In this document: positions 9,384 to 18,007 of the stretch, piece by piece
Layout: the number at the start of each line of letters is the position of its first letter
How positions within the stretch are numbered: position 1 is the stretch's first letter
Source: RHKX01 sp963823275
GTDB lineage: Bacteria > Actinomycetota > Thermoleophilia > Solirubrobacterales > 70-9
NCBI GenBank assembly: GCA_963823275.1
Contig: CAWGKW010000002.1
Location: 496,001-560,000 of the forward strand
Reading direction: 5' to 3'
DNA length: 64,000 nucleotides
Program-made: the position numbers and the translations under genes
The notes under the pieces: model-generated
Told to the model about the DNA's origin: nothing
The model's input: the letters and a program-made list of their open reading frames with translations, nothing else
Database searches by the model: none

Positions 9384-9660
9384 ACACCGTCGAGGCAACG
9401 CCTTCGGCTTCGCCCTCAGCAGGACGTGGACGGCGATTGGTCGGTTGCGGCGCTCGCAGAGCCGAAACACGCCAAGCGACGCTCGGGAGCACGGCCAGGG
9501 GTTGAAATCGATGACGCCGAGGCTGACGGCCCAGAGCAGGTGGGCTGCGTCGTTCGCGCAGAGCTCGGGGTTCGACGGGCGTACCGGCCGACCCGCGGCC
9601 TCGATCACGATCGCCGCCGCCATATCGGATCAGCGTACCCGCAGGTCGCGAGGGTGATCC
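9384..9660 (+). other. Intergenic stretch between ligC and crotonase gene
   Basis: No recognisable gene lies in these 277 bases. A minus-strand frame from 9623 runs 124 codons but reads back into the ligase gene, shows no known motif and looks like a shadow. No clear terminator or promoter was found. It may hold a decayed or short unknown gene. Confidence 0.3.
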
Positions 9661-10593
9661 ATGGCCTCTGACGCTACGTTTCAACCGAGAGTGGAGAGAC
9701 CGGCGACACTGACCTACGAGCGGGACGGCCTGATCGGTCGGATCACCTTGAACCGCCCCGAGCGCGGCAACGGCATCACGCTGGAGATGCCGGTCGAACT
9801 CGCCGCGGCCGTTGAGGAGGCCAACCTCGACCCTCGGATCCACGTGATCGCGCTGGCCGGCAATGGGTCCGGCTTCTGCGGCGGCTACGACCTGACCGCC
9901 GCCGAGAGCATGGGTCGCGAGGGCCCGGCGGGGACGGCGCAAGCCGGGGGGCGGCCGAATGATCCGGCCGTCGTGGCGGCCAACCACGATCCGTCGAAGC
10001 CGTGGGACCCCGTCGTCGATTTCCAGATGATGTCGAGGAACCTGCGCGGCTTCATGTCGCTCTTTCACTCCGACAAGCCGGTGATCTGCAAGGTCCACGG
10101 CTACTGCGTTGCAGGCGGCACCGACATGGCGCTCTGCTCGGATCTGATCGTTGCCGAGGACCGGGCGAAGATCGGCTACCCACCGGCCCGCGTGTGGGGC
10201 GTGCCGACCTCGATGCTCTGGGCCCACCGGATCGGCCTCGAGCGAGCGCGGCGGCTGCTGCTGACGGGTGATTGCATCGATGGGACCAAGGCCGTCGAGT
10301 GGGGTCTCGCGAGCGAGGCCGCGCCGATCGACGAACTCGATGACAGATTCGATGGCCTGATCGAGCGGGTGGGACGCGTTCCGGTCAGCCAGCTCGTCAT
10401 GCACAAGCTGGCGATCAACTCGCCAATGCTCAGCCAGGGGCTGTACGGCAATCAGATGATGAGCGTCTTCCTCGACGGGATCGCCCGTCATACGCCGGAG
10501 GGCTACGAGTTTCAGCGTCAGGCGGCAGATCACGGGTACAGGGAGGCCGTGCGGCGTCGCGACGAGCCCTTCGGCGACCATGGACTGTCATGA
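9661..10593 (+). CDS. Crotonase/enoyl-CoA hydratase family protein
   Basis: This 310-residue protein belongs to the crotonase superfamily. It has the substrate-binding strand (ITLNRPERGN), the oxyanion-hole loop SGFCGGYDL and the second oxyanion element GYCVAGGTDMAL. A roughly 40-residue insertion after the first oxyanion loop (about residues 85-125) is longer than in FadB-type hydratases. Conserved glutamates are not obvious in the usual hydratase positions, so hydratase, isomerase or hydrolase activity cannot be chosen from sequence. Its stop overlaps the next ATG (ATGA). Confidence 0.88.
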   Translation: MASDATFQPRVERPATLTYERDGLIGRITLNRPERGNGITLEMPVELAAAVEEANLDPRIHVIALAGNGSGFCGGYDLTAAESMGREGPAGTAQAGGRPNDPAVVAANHDPSKPWDPVVDFQMMSRNLRGFMSLFHSDKPVICKVHGYCVAGGTDMALCSDLIVAEDRAKIGYPPARVWGVPTSMLWAHRIGLERARRLLLTGDCIDGTKAVEWGLASEAAPIDELDDRFDGLIERVGRVPVSQLVMHKLAINSPMLSQGLYGNQMMSVFLDGIARHTPEGYEFQRQAADHGYREAVRRRDEPFGDHGLS

Positions 10594-11654
10594 ACCAGAT
10601 CTCGGAAACGCCAGACATCCTCTCCAGCATCTCCGCGCTCAGCTCGTCGATGTGGGCCTACACGAGCCTCTCGGCGGCCTTCGAGCTCGGCATCGTCAGA
10701 GAGCTCGGATCCCCCGTCTCGGCGCGGGAGGTGGGGCGGCGGCTGGGGCTGGACCCCGAGCTGGTCGGCGACCTGCTCGGGGTTCTCGAGGCGCTCGGCG
10801 CCGTCTCGTCCGCCGGCCCCGAGGGCGATGAGCGATACGTCGCCACGCCCGCGTTCGAGACCTTCCGCGCGGGCTCGCTCGGTCGGGTCACTCGAGCCGG
10901 GATCCGCAGCGACCATCTGCAGACCGCCGAGGCCCTGGGGTGCGCCCGAGCCGGCTCACTGGAGCCCGGATGGGATCACCTCGACCCCGACGTCCTGATC
11001 GCCCAGGGCGAGACGGCTGGGCTCTTCCGTCTCTCCGCCGAGCACGTGCTGCCGTCCCTGACCGGCCTGCGAAGGGCGCTTGAGACTCCGGGGGCCAGGT
11101 TTCTCGACGTCGGCGCCGGCGTCGGAGTGATCAGCACCGAGCTCTGCATGGTCTACCCGGAGGTGGCCGCCGAGTGCCTGGAGCCGAACCCCGAGGCCCG
11201 CCGACTGGGGCGCGAGCGGGTGCGGGCGGCCGGTCTCGAGGCCCGGATCGATTTTCTCTCCCATGGGGTCGAGAGCCTTGGCGCCAGCGGCCGCTACGAC
11301 CTCGCGTTGATTCCCCAGCCCTTCCTCTCGAGGGAGGCCTTCGAGGAGGGCATCGTGCGGATCAGATCCTCCCTTCGACCCGGCGGCTGGTTGTTGGTGC
11401 TCGCGCTCGACGTACCGGAAGCAGACCCCGTTGCAGCCGCCGCGAGTCGCGTTCGCGCCCGATTGTGGGGCGGGGGTGCGGTGTCGGCCGGGGAGCTGAT
11501 CGATTGTCTCGATCTAGCCGGCTTCGAGCATTCGCGGGCCAACCCGCCCGTCGGCGGATATCGGATGTTCGCCGGCCGCCGTGCTCAGACCTCAGCCGCG
11601 AACCCGGAACCGGCGAACCCGGCGGATCGCCCCGCCGCGGGCGCCCGGGCATGA
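10590..11654 (+). CDS. SAM-dependent methyltransferase with winged-helix N-terminal domain (O-methyltransferase-like)
   Basis: This 354-residue protein has an N-terminal helical domain (about 1-90) resembling the dimerisation/winged-helix domain of plant-type O-methyltransferases. Then comes a Rossmann methyltransferase domain with motif I FLDVGAGVGVIS at about 171-182 and an acidic residue in AECLEPNP for ribose binding. The C-terminal 25 residues are Pro/Ala-rich and probably disordered. It overlaps the crotonase gene by 4 bases and is probably cotranscribed with it and the following glutathione S-transferase-like gene. The substrate is unknown. Confidence 0.8.
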   Translation: MNQISETPDILSSISALSSSMWAYTSLSAAFELGIVRELGSPVSAREVGRRLGLDPELVGDLLGVLEALGAVSSAGPEGDERYVATPAFETFRAGSLGRVTRAGIRSDHLQTAEALGCARAGSLEPGWDHLDPDVLIAQGETAGLFRLSAEHVLPSLTGLRRALETPGARFLDVGAGVGVISTELCMVYPEVAAECLEPNPEARRLGRERVRAAGLEARIDFLSHGVESLGASGRYDLALIPQPFLSREAFEEGIVRIRSSLRPGGWLLVLALDVPEADPVAAAASRVRARLWGGGAVSAGELIDCLDLAGFEHSRANPPVGGYRMFAGRRAQTSAANPEPANPADRPAAGARA

Positions 11655-11665
11655 TCTCGGGCTGA

Positions 11666-12265
11666 ATGGTCCGAGTCCACCGAGTCCCCTTCTCGACCAA
11701 TGTCGAGCGCGTCGCCCTTGCCGCCGGCCACAAGGGCATCGATCTGCAGTGGGTCGATCACCTCGACGCCGATCGCGACGCGGTGATCGAGCTCAGCGGC
11801 CAGAGGCTCGTCCCGATCGCCGAGTTCGGCACCGAGGTCGTGCGCGGCTCGATGCGGATAATCGAGCGCCTGGAAGCCGAGCATCCCGTCCCGGCGCTGT
11901 TTCCCTCCGAACCCGCTCACCGTGCCGGTGCGTCGATCGTTACGGACTGGTTCGATCGTGTCTGGAAGGGTCCGCCCAACGCCCTCGATGGCTCCGAGCC
12001 ACCCGATGCCGATGCGCTTCGGTCCCGCTCCAGGCTGTGGACGCGCTGGCTCACCGATCTACTTGCCGACTCGCCCTACTTCGGTGGCGAGTCGCTCGGC
12101 GTGGTCGATGCCTGCGTCTTCCCGTTCCTCAAGTACGCAATCGTCGACCCCGATCCCGCCGACCCCGACAGCTTCCACGCAGTCCTGGTGGAGCTATTGA
12201 GAGCGGACGCTCACCCATCGCTCGATGCGTGGGTCGCCAGGGTCGACTCCCATCCCCGGGGGTGA
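11666..12265 (+). CDS. Glutathione S-transferase family protein
   Basis: This 199-residue protein has a thioredoxin-like N-terminal domain (about 1-75, with the LVPIAEF cis-proline motif) and an all-helical C-terminal domain (about 85-199) with the SLGVVDACVFPFLKY segment typical of GSTs. Actinobacteria usually lack glutathione, so the thiol partner could be mycothiol, ergothioneine or none. It starts 11 bases after the methyltransferase on the same strand and converges with pyk. Confidence 0.78.
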   Translation: MVRVHRVPFSTNVERVALAAGHKGIDLQWVDHLDADRDAVIELSGQRLVPIAEFGTEVVRGSMRIIERLEAEHPVPALFPSEPAHRAGASIVTDWFDRVWKGPPNALDGSEPPDADALRSRSRLWTRWLTDLLADSPYFGGESLGVVDACVFPFLKYAIVDPDPADPDSFHAVLVELLRADAHPSLDAWVARVDSHPRG

Positions 12266-12332
12266 CTCTCACCGCTTTGCCGGAAGCCGCACTCGGATCG
12301 CCATTGGTCGCCGATCGCGGACTCCCTCCAGG

Positions 12333-13763
12333 TCAGCCCGGGACGCGATGGATCTCAAACAGGTTCGTCCCCAGCTCCTGGTCCGGTAGGCCGGCGGTAA
12401 CGGCGATCAGCTCGCCCGGCTTGGCGATGCCCTCGCGTCGGGCGATCGCAGCACAGTCGTTGAGGAGGTCACGCAGGTCCGGCCATTGGTCGTGCAGGGC
12501 GCAGCGGACGCCGAAGAGCAGGTTGAGACGACGGACCGTCTCCAGTCGGGGGGAGATCGCCAGGATCGGGACCTCGGGGCGAAGCGCCGAGACGATGCGG
12601 GCGGTGCGCCCGCTCTGGGTTGGGACGACGATCGCCGCCAGGCCGAGCCGGTAGGTCGACGCGACGGCCCCCTGGGCGACTGACGTCGAAACGTCGCCGC
12701 CGCCGATCTCAACGCGGTTGATCAGCCAGTCTCCGTAGGGAAGATCCTTCTCCGTGGCCCGGGCGATGCGATCCATGGTCGCGACCGCCTCAGCCGGGTG
12801 ATCGCCGATCGCGGTCTCCTCGGAGAGCATGACCGCATCCGTCCCGTCGTAGATCGCGTTGGCAACGTCGGTGACCTCGGCTCTCGTCGGCCTGTCGCTG
12901 ATCACCATCGAGGCGAGCATCTGGGTTGCGGTGATGACCGGTTTCGACTGTCGGCCGGCGACGCGGATCAGGCGCTTCTGCGTCGCCGGGACGTCCTCGA
13001 TCGGCAGCTCGATCCCGAGATCGCCACGGGCCACCATGATCCCGCTGGTGGCGGCGGCGACGATCTCCTCTGCCCGCTCGGCCGCCTGAGGCTTCTCGAT
13101 CTTGGCGATCAGTGGGATGTCGGAGCGTCGCTCGGCGAGCCGCTCCATGACCGGCTCGAGATCCTCAGCGGAGCGAACGAACGAAACCGCCAGCAGATCG
13201 ATGTCGTGATCGACGGCGAAGTCGACCCAGCCCATGTCGTCGGCGCCGGCGGCGGGCATGCCTGCGCTGCTGCCGGGAAGGTTGACGCCCTGGTGAGATG
13301 CCACCCGTCCGCCCGACTCGACCATGCAGCGGATCTCGAGGCCCTCGATCTCGAGTGCGCGCAGGCGCACCCTGCCGTCGGCCAGGTAGATCGGGTCTCC
13401 CTCGTGGACGGCGCCCGTCAGACCGTCCCAGCCGACCGGGAGGAGCTCCCGTGAGCCGATCGTGGCGTCGTCGGTCGTCAGGGTCAGCTCCCTGCCGGCC
13501 TCGATCTGAACGAAGCCGCCCTCGACCTCATCCAGCCGCAGCTTCGGCCCGGGCAGATCGCCGAGTACCGCAACCCATTTTCCCATCAGCTCGCCGGCGG
13601 ACCGGATCCGCTCGACGTTCTCGGCGTGGCTGGTCTCGTCGCCGTGGGAGAAGTTGAGCCGAAACACGTCGGCGCCGGCCGAGATCAGGCGCTCGAGCAT
13701 CTTCGGGGAGCGCGAGGCGGGCCCGACGGTTGCGACGATCTTCGTCCTGCGCTCATCGGCCAT
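12333..13763 (-). CDS. pyk: Pyruvate kinase
   Basis: This 476-residue glycolytic enzyme transfers phosphate from phosphoenolpyruvate to ADP. The N-terminus TKIVATVGPASRS, the RLNFSHG substrate loop, the catalytic block IPLIAKIEKPQA and MVARGDLGIELP (metal site), and the C-terminal allosteric domain are all present at full length. Its ATG shares one base with the stop codon of the upstream P-type ATPase gene (TGATG), so the two are translationally coupled. Confidence 0.97.
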   Translation of the reverse strand: MADERRTKIVATVGPASRSPKMLERLISAGADVFRLNFSHGDETSHAENVERIRSAGELMGKWVAVLGDLPGPKLRLDEVEGGFVQIEAGRELTLTTDDATIGSRELLPVGWDGLTGAVHEGDPIYLADGRVRLRALEIEGLEIRCMVESGGRVASHQGVNLPGSSAGMPAAGADDMGWVDFAVDHDIDLLAVSFVRSAEDLEPVMERLAERRSDIPLIAKIEKPQAAERAEEIVAAATSGIMVARGDLGIELPIEDVPATQKRLIRVAGRQSKPVITATQMLASMVISDRPTRAEVTDVANAIYDGTDAVMLSEETAIGDHPAEAVATMDRIARATEKDLPYGDWLINRVEIGGGDVSTSVAQGAVASTYRLGLAAIVVPTQSGRTARIVSALRPEVPILAISPRLETVRRLNLLFGVRCALHDQWPDLRDLLNDCAAIARREGIAKPGELIAVTAGLPDQELGTNLFEIHRVPG

Positions 13764-16297
13764 CAGAGGATCTCCGTCGGTTCCTCGCCGGGATCGGACC
13801 CGGTGGCCCCGGGGGGTCGGCTGCGGCGACCGGAGAAGTGGGAGACGTGGGTCGGCTCTGGAAGTGCGTCACCGGCCGGCGTCGTCGCCTCGGCCTCTTC
13901 GTCGGGCATCTCGAGCCGCTGGATGTAGTGCAGGCGCCAGAGCGCGCTCGCGATGACGAGCCCCGCGGCCACCGAGAGCATGCAGATGAACCACTGGCCC
14001 GCCGAGAGCAATTCGAGCTCGAAGAACTGGCGCAGCGGCTCGATCGCGAGGATCGCAGCCAGCAGGCCGCCGAGCATCGACACCATCGCGAGCATGTAGC
14101 TCTGGATCGCGATGTGATCGCGGCCGGGCCCTCGCTCGAGCAGCAGGATGAAGGCGAGCCCGAGGACGATGAGCGTCGTGGTCGCCGCGGTTCGGCCGTC
14201 GTTCAGGGAGCCGCCGAAGAGGCCGTCGACCAGCCCGAAGGACATCAGCGAGCCCACCCCGATTCCGATCCCGGCCGGAACGGCGAAGGCCGCCAGGGCC
14301 CGCAGGAGCCGGCCCCGGTAGAGCGGCCCTTCGCTGGGGGCCAGTGCGAGCACGAAGGATGGAATGCCGATCGTCAGCAGCGCCGCGACGGTCAGCTGCC
14401 GTGGCAGGAACGGAAACGGGAAGCCGACCAGGGCAGTCGCGACGATCAGGAAGCCCGCGTAGACGGTCTTGGTCAGATAGAGGCGCCCGAGCCGGTGGAT
14501 GTTGCGAGCGATCCGCCGCCCCTCGGCCACTGCTCGCGGCAGCATCGAGAACTGATCGCGCAGGAGGACGATGTCGGCGATCCCCTTGGTGATCTGGCTG
14601 CCCGAACCCATGGCCACGGCGAGCCGGGCCTGCTTGAGGGCGGGAACGTCGTTGACACCGTCGCCGATCATGGCCGTGAATCTTCCTGAGTCCGACAGCG
14701 CTCCCACCAGCGCCCTCTTCTGCTCGGGGGTGATCCTGCAGAAGATCGTGTTGTCCTCGGCGGCCTGGGCGAGCGCCCTGGGATCCGTCGGCAGGTCGGA
14801 ACCCTCGATCACGCCCGCGGCCCGCTCGACGCCGAGCGCGTAGGCCACTGCGGTCACCGTCTGAGTGGCATCGCCGGAGATCAACTTCAGGTCGACGTCC
14901 TGACCTCGCATGAACTCGATCGTCTCGGCGGCATCCGGCCGAAGGGTCTCCTCGAGGACGACGAGAGCCATCGGCTCCAGCCTGGGTGGCGGGTCGGTGG
15001 CCGGATCGGAGGGCAGCCCTCCCGGAGCCTCGCCGAATGCGATCACGCGGCGGCCCTCGTTCGCCTCGGCCTCGAGGCGGCTCTGGAGCTCCGGTGAAAG
15101 GGTCATCGCCCCCGAGCCGACCAGCACATCGGGAGCTCCGACCACGTAGCTGCGCGGCGCGCCCTCGCCGTTCAGGGTCAGCCCACTCCACTTCCACTGC
15201 GAGGAGAACGGCACCTCGTCGGCGACGACCGCGGCGTGCTCGGGAAAGGCCTCAGCGATCGTCTCCAGCGTTCGGTTGCGCTCGCCGGCCGAGGCGGCGA
15301 ACCGGCCCAATGTGCGCTCGGCCGAATCGGCGCCCGCGGGGTCGGCGCTGACGACCTCGATCAGCTCGAGCGTGCCGTCGGTGAGGGTCCCAGTCTTGTC
15401 GATGCAGATCGTGTCGACGGCGGCCAGCGACTCGGTCGCGCTGATCTGCTGAACCAGCGTGTCCATCCTCGCCAGGCGGACCGCGGCGACGGCGAGGGTC
15501 ACGCTCATCAGCAGCACCAGGCCCTCGGGAATCAGGGTGATCAGCCCGGCCGTCGCGGTCTGCGCCGCCTCGGTGAAATCGACGCCGCGGAGGATGAAGC
15601 CCGCCAACATCAGGAGCGCAAGCGGCACCATGATGATCGAGGTCGCCCAGAGGATCCGGTTGACCTCGATCTGCAGCGGGGAGGGAGGGTGGCGGAACTC
15701 GCGGGCCTCGCCGGCGATCTTCTCCGCGTGGGAATCTCCACGTACCGCGTCGATTTCGTAGAACCCCGAACCGGAGACGCAGAACGCCCCCGACAGCATG
15801 TGGTCGCCACGCGCCTTGTGGACCCCGTCGGCCTCGCCGGTCAGCAGCGACTCATCGACCGTCAACCCTCGGGAGGAGATCACGGGGCCGTCGGCGATCA
15901 GCTGATCGCCCGGCTCGACCCGGACCACATCGCCGGGGACCAACTCGTCTGCATGGAGCTCGAGCTGGCGGCCGTCGCGGAAGACCTCGGCCTGCGGGGA
16001 GACCAACAGCGCCAGGTTGTCGAGCGTCTCCTTGGCCTTGAACTCCTGGCGGATGCCGATCGCCGAGTTGACGATCGCGATCACCCCGAACAGCGCATCC
16101 GCCCAGAGCCCTTGGCTGAGCACGAGGATGAAGAAGACGAGGATGATCCCGTTGAACAGGGTGAGGACGTTCGCGAGCACGATCGAGCGCAGCGAACGGC
16201 TCGAATCCCGCTCGGGCGGCCCAAGGCGCCGGAGCCGTTCGGCGGCTTCGGCACTGCTCAGGCCCTGCACTCGGGTTGTCGGGTCCACCGCGGCCAT
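13763..16297 (-). CDS. P-type cation-transporting ATPase, CtpE-like
   Basis: This 844-residue P2-type ATPase has the phosphorylated aspartate D300 in DKTGTLTDGT, the actuator motif TGEA (about 153-156), the hinge GDGVND and the M4 motif LIPEGL (about 255-260). PEGL in place of the usual metal-site residues is a feature of mycobacterial CtpE, a calcium importer. Calcium or magnesium is therefore the best guess for the ion. About ten hydrophobic segments are visible. There is no ribosome binding site, and CATTCT lies 6 bases before the ATG. Coupling to pyruvate kinase, a cation-dependent enzyme, is notable. Confidence 0.9.
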   Translation of the reverse strand: MAAVDPTTRVQGLSSAEAAERLRRLGPPERDSSRSLRSIVLANVLTLFNGIILVFFILVLSQGLWADALFGVIAIVNSAIGIRQEFKAKETLDNLALLVSPQAEVFRDGRQLELHADELVPGDVVRVEPGDQLIADGPVISSRGLTVDESLLTGEADGVHKARGDHMLSGAFCVSGSGFYEIDAVRGDSHAEKIAGEAREFRHPPSPLQIEVNRILWATSIIMVPLALLMLAGFILRGVDFTEAAQTATAGLITLIPEGLVLLMSVTLAVAAVRLARMDTLVQQISATESLAAVDTICIDKTGTLTDGTLELIEVVSADPAGADSAERTLGRFAASAGERNRTLETIAEAFPEHAAVVADEVPFSSQWKWSGLTLNGEGAPRSYVVGAPDVLVGSGAMTLSPELQSRLEAEANEGRRVIAFGEAPGGLPSDPATDPPPRLEPMALVVLEETLRPDAAETIEFMRGQDVDLKLISGDATQTVTAVAYALGVERAAGVIEGSDLPTDPRALAQAAEDNTIFCRITPEQKRALVGALSDSGRFTAMIGDGVNDVPALKQARLAVAMGSGSQITKGIADIVLLRDQFSMLPRAVAEGRRIARNIHRLGRLYLTKTVYAGFLIVATALVGFPFPFLPRQLTVAALLTIGIPSFVLALAPSEGPLYRGRLLRALAAFAVPAGIGIGVGSLMSFGLVDGLFGGSLNDGRTAATTTLIVLGLAFILLLERGPGRDHIAIQSYMLAMVSMLGGLLAAILAIEPLRQFFELELLSAGQWFICMLSVAAGLVIASALWRLHYIQRLEMPDEEAEATTPAGDALPEPTHVSHFSGRRSRPPGATGSDPGEEPTEIL

Positions 16298-16303
16298 CCG
16301 TAC

Positions 16304-16309
16304 AGAATG
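16304..16309 (-). promoter_or_regulatory. Possible leaderless -10 element of the P-type ATPase-pyk operon
   Basis: On the minus strand CATTCT is followed by GTACGG and the ATG at 16297. Spacing matches the other leaderless candidates in the window, but the first base departs from TANNNT. Confidence 0.35.
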
Positions 16310-16405
16310 AAGCAGGACGGTTCACCTTCGTGATCTGAGGCGCCCGGGCTCCGAATCGGAACTGGAGGTTCTGAGGTTCAAGATCCGGCCGCAGGCCGTC
16401 CGGCG

Positions 16406-16810
16406 CTATGGCCAGAAGCCATCCCCGGTCTCCACCTCGCCCCGCAGATCGTCGACGCGCACCGAACACAGGATCACCTCAGCGGCGGCGTCGGTGTCGT
16501 TGTGGATCGATCGGAGGGCGTGCGGTGCGATCCGCACGGCGGTTCGAGGACCCACCTCGAACACGTCGTCGCCGATCTTGAAGGTGACGCTGCCCGAGAT
16601 CACGAAGTAGACCTCCTCCTGAGTCAGGTGGCGGTGTCCGTAGCTGCCCCTGCCGCCCGTCCCCGGAGGCATCTGCCGCCAGGTGAAGGCGATCTGCTCG
16701 GCCGCGAGCGAATCCGTGTAGGAGCGCATCTCCCCGTGGCCCTCGTACCCGGCCATGAAGTCGATCGCATCCCCGCGTTCGCTGATCGAGTAGTCGTCCG
16801 TCGCTGTCAT
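16406..16810 (-). CDS. Cupin domain protein
   Basis: This small protein of 134 residues has one cupin barrel. Motif 1 is GHRHLTQEEVYFVISG with the metal-ligand His and Glu residues, and motif 2 ends in a histidine (PHALRSIHN). The start at 16810 is preferred to an upstream in-frame codon at 16915 because GGGAGGAG precedes it. The metal, substrate and role are unknown; single-domain cupins can be dioxygenases, isomerases or sensors. It is divergent from the F420-type oxidoreductase gene. Confidence 0.85.
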   Translation of the reverse strand: MTATDDYSISERGDAIDFMAGYEGHGEMRSYTDSLAAEQIAFTWRQMPPGTGGRGSYGHRHLTQEEVYFVISGSVTFKIGDDVFEVGPRTAVRIAPHALRSIHNDTDAAAEVILCSVRVDDLRGEVETGDGFWP

Positions 16811-16868
16811 GAGGCCTCTCCTCCCAATTGCCTGGATGGCCTCCGATGCTAGGGAAGGGCGAACTCTC

Positions 16869-17960
16869 GTGAATGCCAATAGTGTGCCTGCGGTGGCACC
16901 GAAACTGGGAATCAACCTCGGCTACTGGGGAATCGGCCCCCAGGGCCAGGACGCCGTCGATCTGGTCAAGACCGCTGAGGCCAACGGCTTCGAGTCCGTC
17001 TGGGTGGCCGAGAGCTACGGCTCCGACGTCGTCTCGGTTCTCGGGTGGCTGGCTGCGCAGACCGAGACGATCAATCTCGGCGCGGCGATCATGCAGGTTC
17101 CGGCGCGTCCACCGGCCGCCGCCGCAATGGCCGGCGCGAGCCTCGACATGCTTTCGGGCGGCCGCTTCATGTTCGGATTCGGGCCGTCGGGCCCCCAGGT
17201 CTCGGAGGGCTGGTACGGGGTTCCCTACGCCAAGCCCTGGGGGCGCACGCGGGAGTACATCGAGGTGGTCCGCGAGATCATCGCCCGTTCCGGCCCGCTC
17301 GACCATCAGGGAGAGCACTACCAGCTGCCCATGCCGGGAGGCACCGGACAGGGCAAGGCGCTGAAGCTCAACTTCCATCCGCTGCGCAACGAGATCCCCG
17401 TCTTCGTCGGTGCGATCGGACGCAAATCGGTCGAGATGGCCGCCGAGCTCTGCGACGGTTGGATCCCGATCTTCTTCAGCCCCGACGCCTTCGAGGACAC
17501 CTGGGGCGAGCATCTCGAGGCGGGGTTCGCCAAGGGCGGCCGCAGTCGCTCCGACCTCGAGGTCAGTCCATCGATCCAGGTGGCGATCGACGGTGACGTC
17601 GAGGTTGCCCGCAACGTCGTCAGGACGGGATTGCTGCTCTACCTCGGCGGGATGGGCAGCCGTGAGACCAACTTCTACGTCGATCTCGCCTGTCGATTCG
17701 GCTTCGAGAAGGAGGCGGTTGAGGTCCAGTCGCTGTTTCTCGACGGCAAGCGTGACGAGGCCTTCAAGGCGATCCCCGACGAGCTCTGCGACGCGACCTC
17801 TCTGATCGGGACCGAGGCGGAGGTGACCGAGCGGATCGAGCGGTTCACCGCGGTCGGAATCGACCGGCTGATCTGCTCGCCGGTCCATCTCGACGCTGCT
17901 GAGCGCACGCACACGATCGAGCGCCTCGCAGCGATCGTCGGCGCATCCTCTGCTGCCTGA
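16869..17960 (+). CDS. LLM class F420-dependent oxidoreductase
   Basis: This 363-residue luciferase-like TIM-barrel protein resembles the F420-dependent oxidoreductases of actinobacteria. It opens with LGINLGYWGIGPQGQDAV, has the GRFMFGFGPSGPQVSEGWYG segment that contacts F420, and ends with a C-terminal helical cap. A GTG at 16869 preceded by AGGGAAGGG is used as the start. An upstream in-frame ATG would overlap the divergent cupin promoter. The substrate is unknown. Presence implies coenzyme F420 in this organism, although no F420 biosynthesis gene is in the window. Confidence 0.88.
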   Translation: MNANSVPAVAPKLGINLGYWGIGPQGQDAVDLVKTAEANGFESVWVAESYGSDVVSVLGWLAAQTETINLGAAIMQVPARPPAAAAMAGASLDMLSGGRFMFGFGPSGPQVSEGWYGVPYAKPWGRTREYIEVVREIIARSGPLDHQGEHYQLPMPGGTGQGKALKLNFHPLRNEIPVFVGAIGRKSVEMAAELCDGWIPIFFSPDAFEDTWGEHLEAGFAKGGRSRSDLEVSPSIQVAIDGDVEVARNVVRTGLLLYLGGMGSRETNFYVDLACRFGFEKEAVEVQSLFLDGKRDEAFKAIPDELCDATSLIGTEAEVTERIERFTAVGIDRLICSPVHLDAAERTHTIERLAAIVGASSAA

Positions 17961-17995
17961 ACCCCGATCCGATGTCGCGATGAGCGCGGCGGGGG

Positions 17996-18001
17996 TATAA
18001 C
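17996..18001 (+). promoter_or_regulatory. Leaderless -10 element of the kinase gene
   Basis: TATAAC lies six bases before the ATG at 18008 and there is no ribosome binding site, so transcription probably starts at the A of the start codon. Confidence 0.5.
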
Positions 18002-18007
18002 CAGTCC

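Noticed and set aside
13730..14689. Long open plus-strand frame of 319 codons opposite the P-type ATPase gene
   Set aside because: It has no family motif, its composition is that of a GC-rich antisense frame, and the minus strand encodes a clear P-type ATPase with all catalytic motifs.
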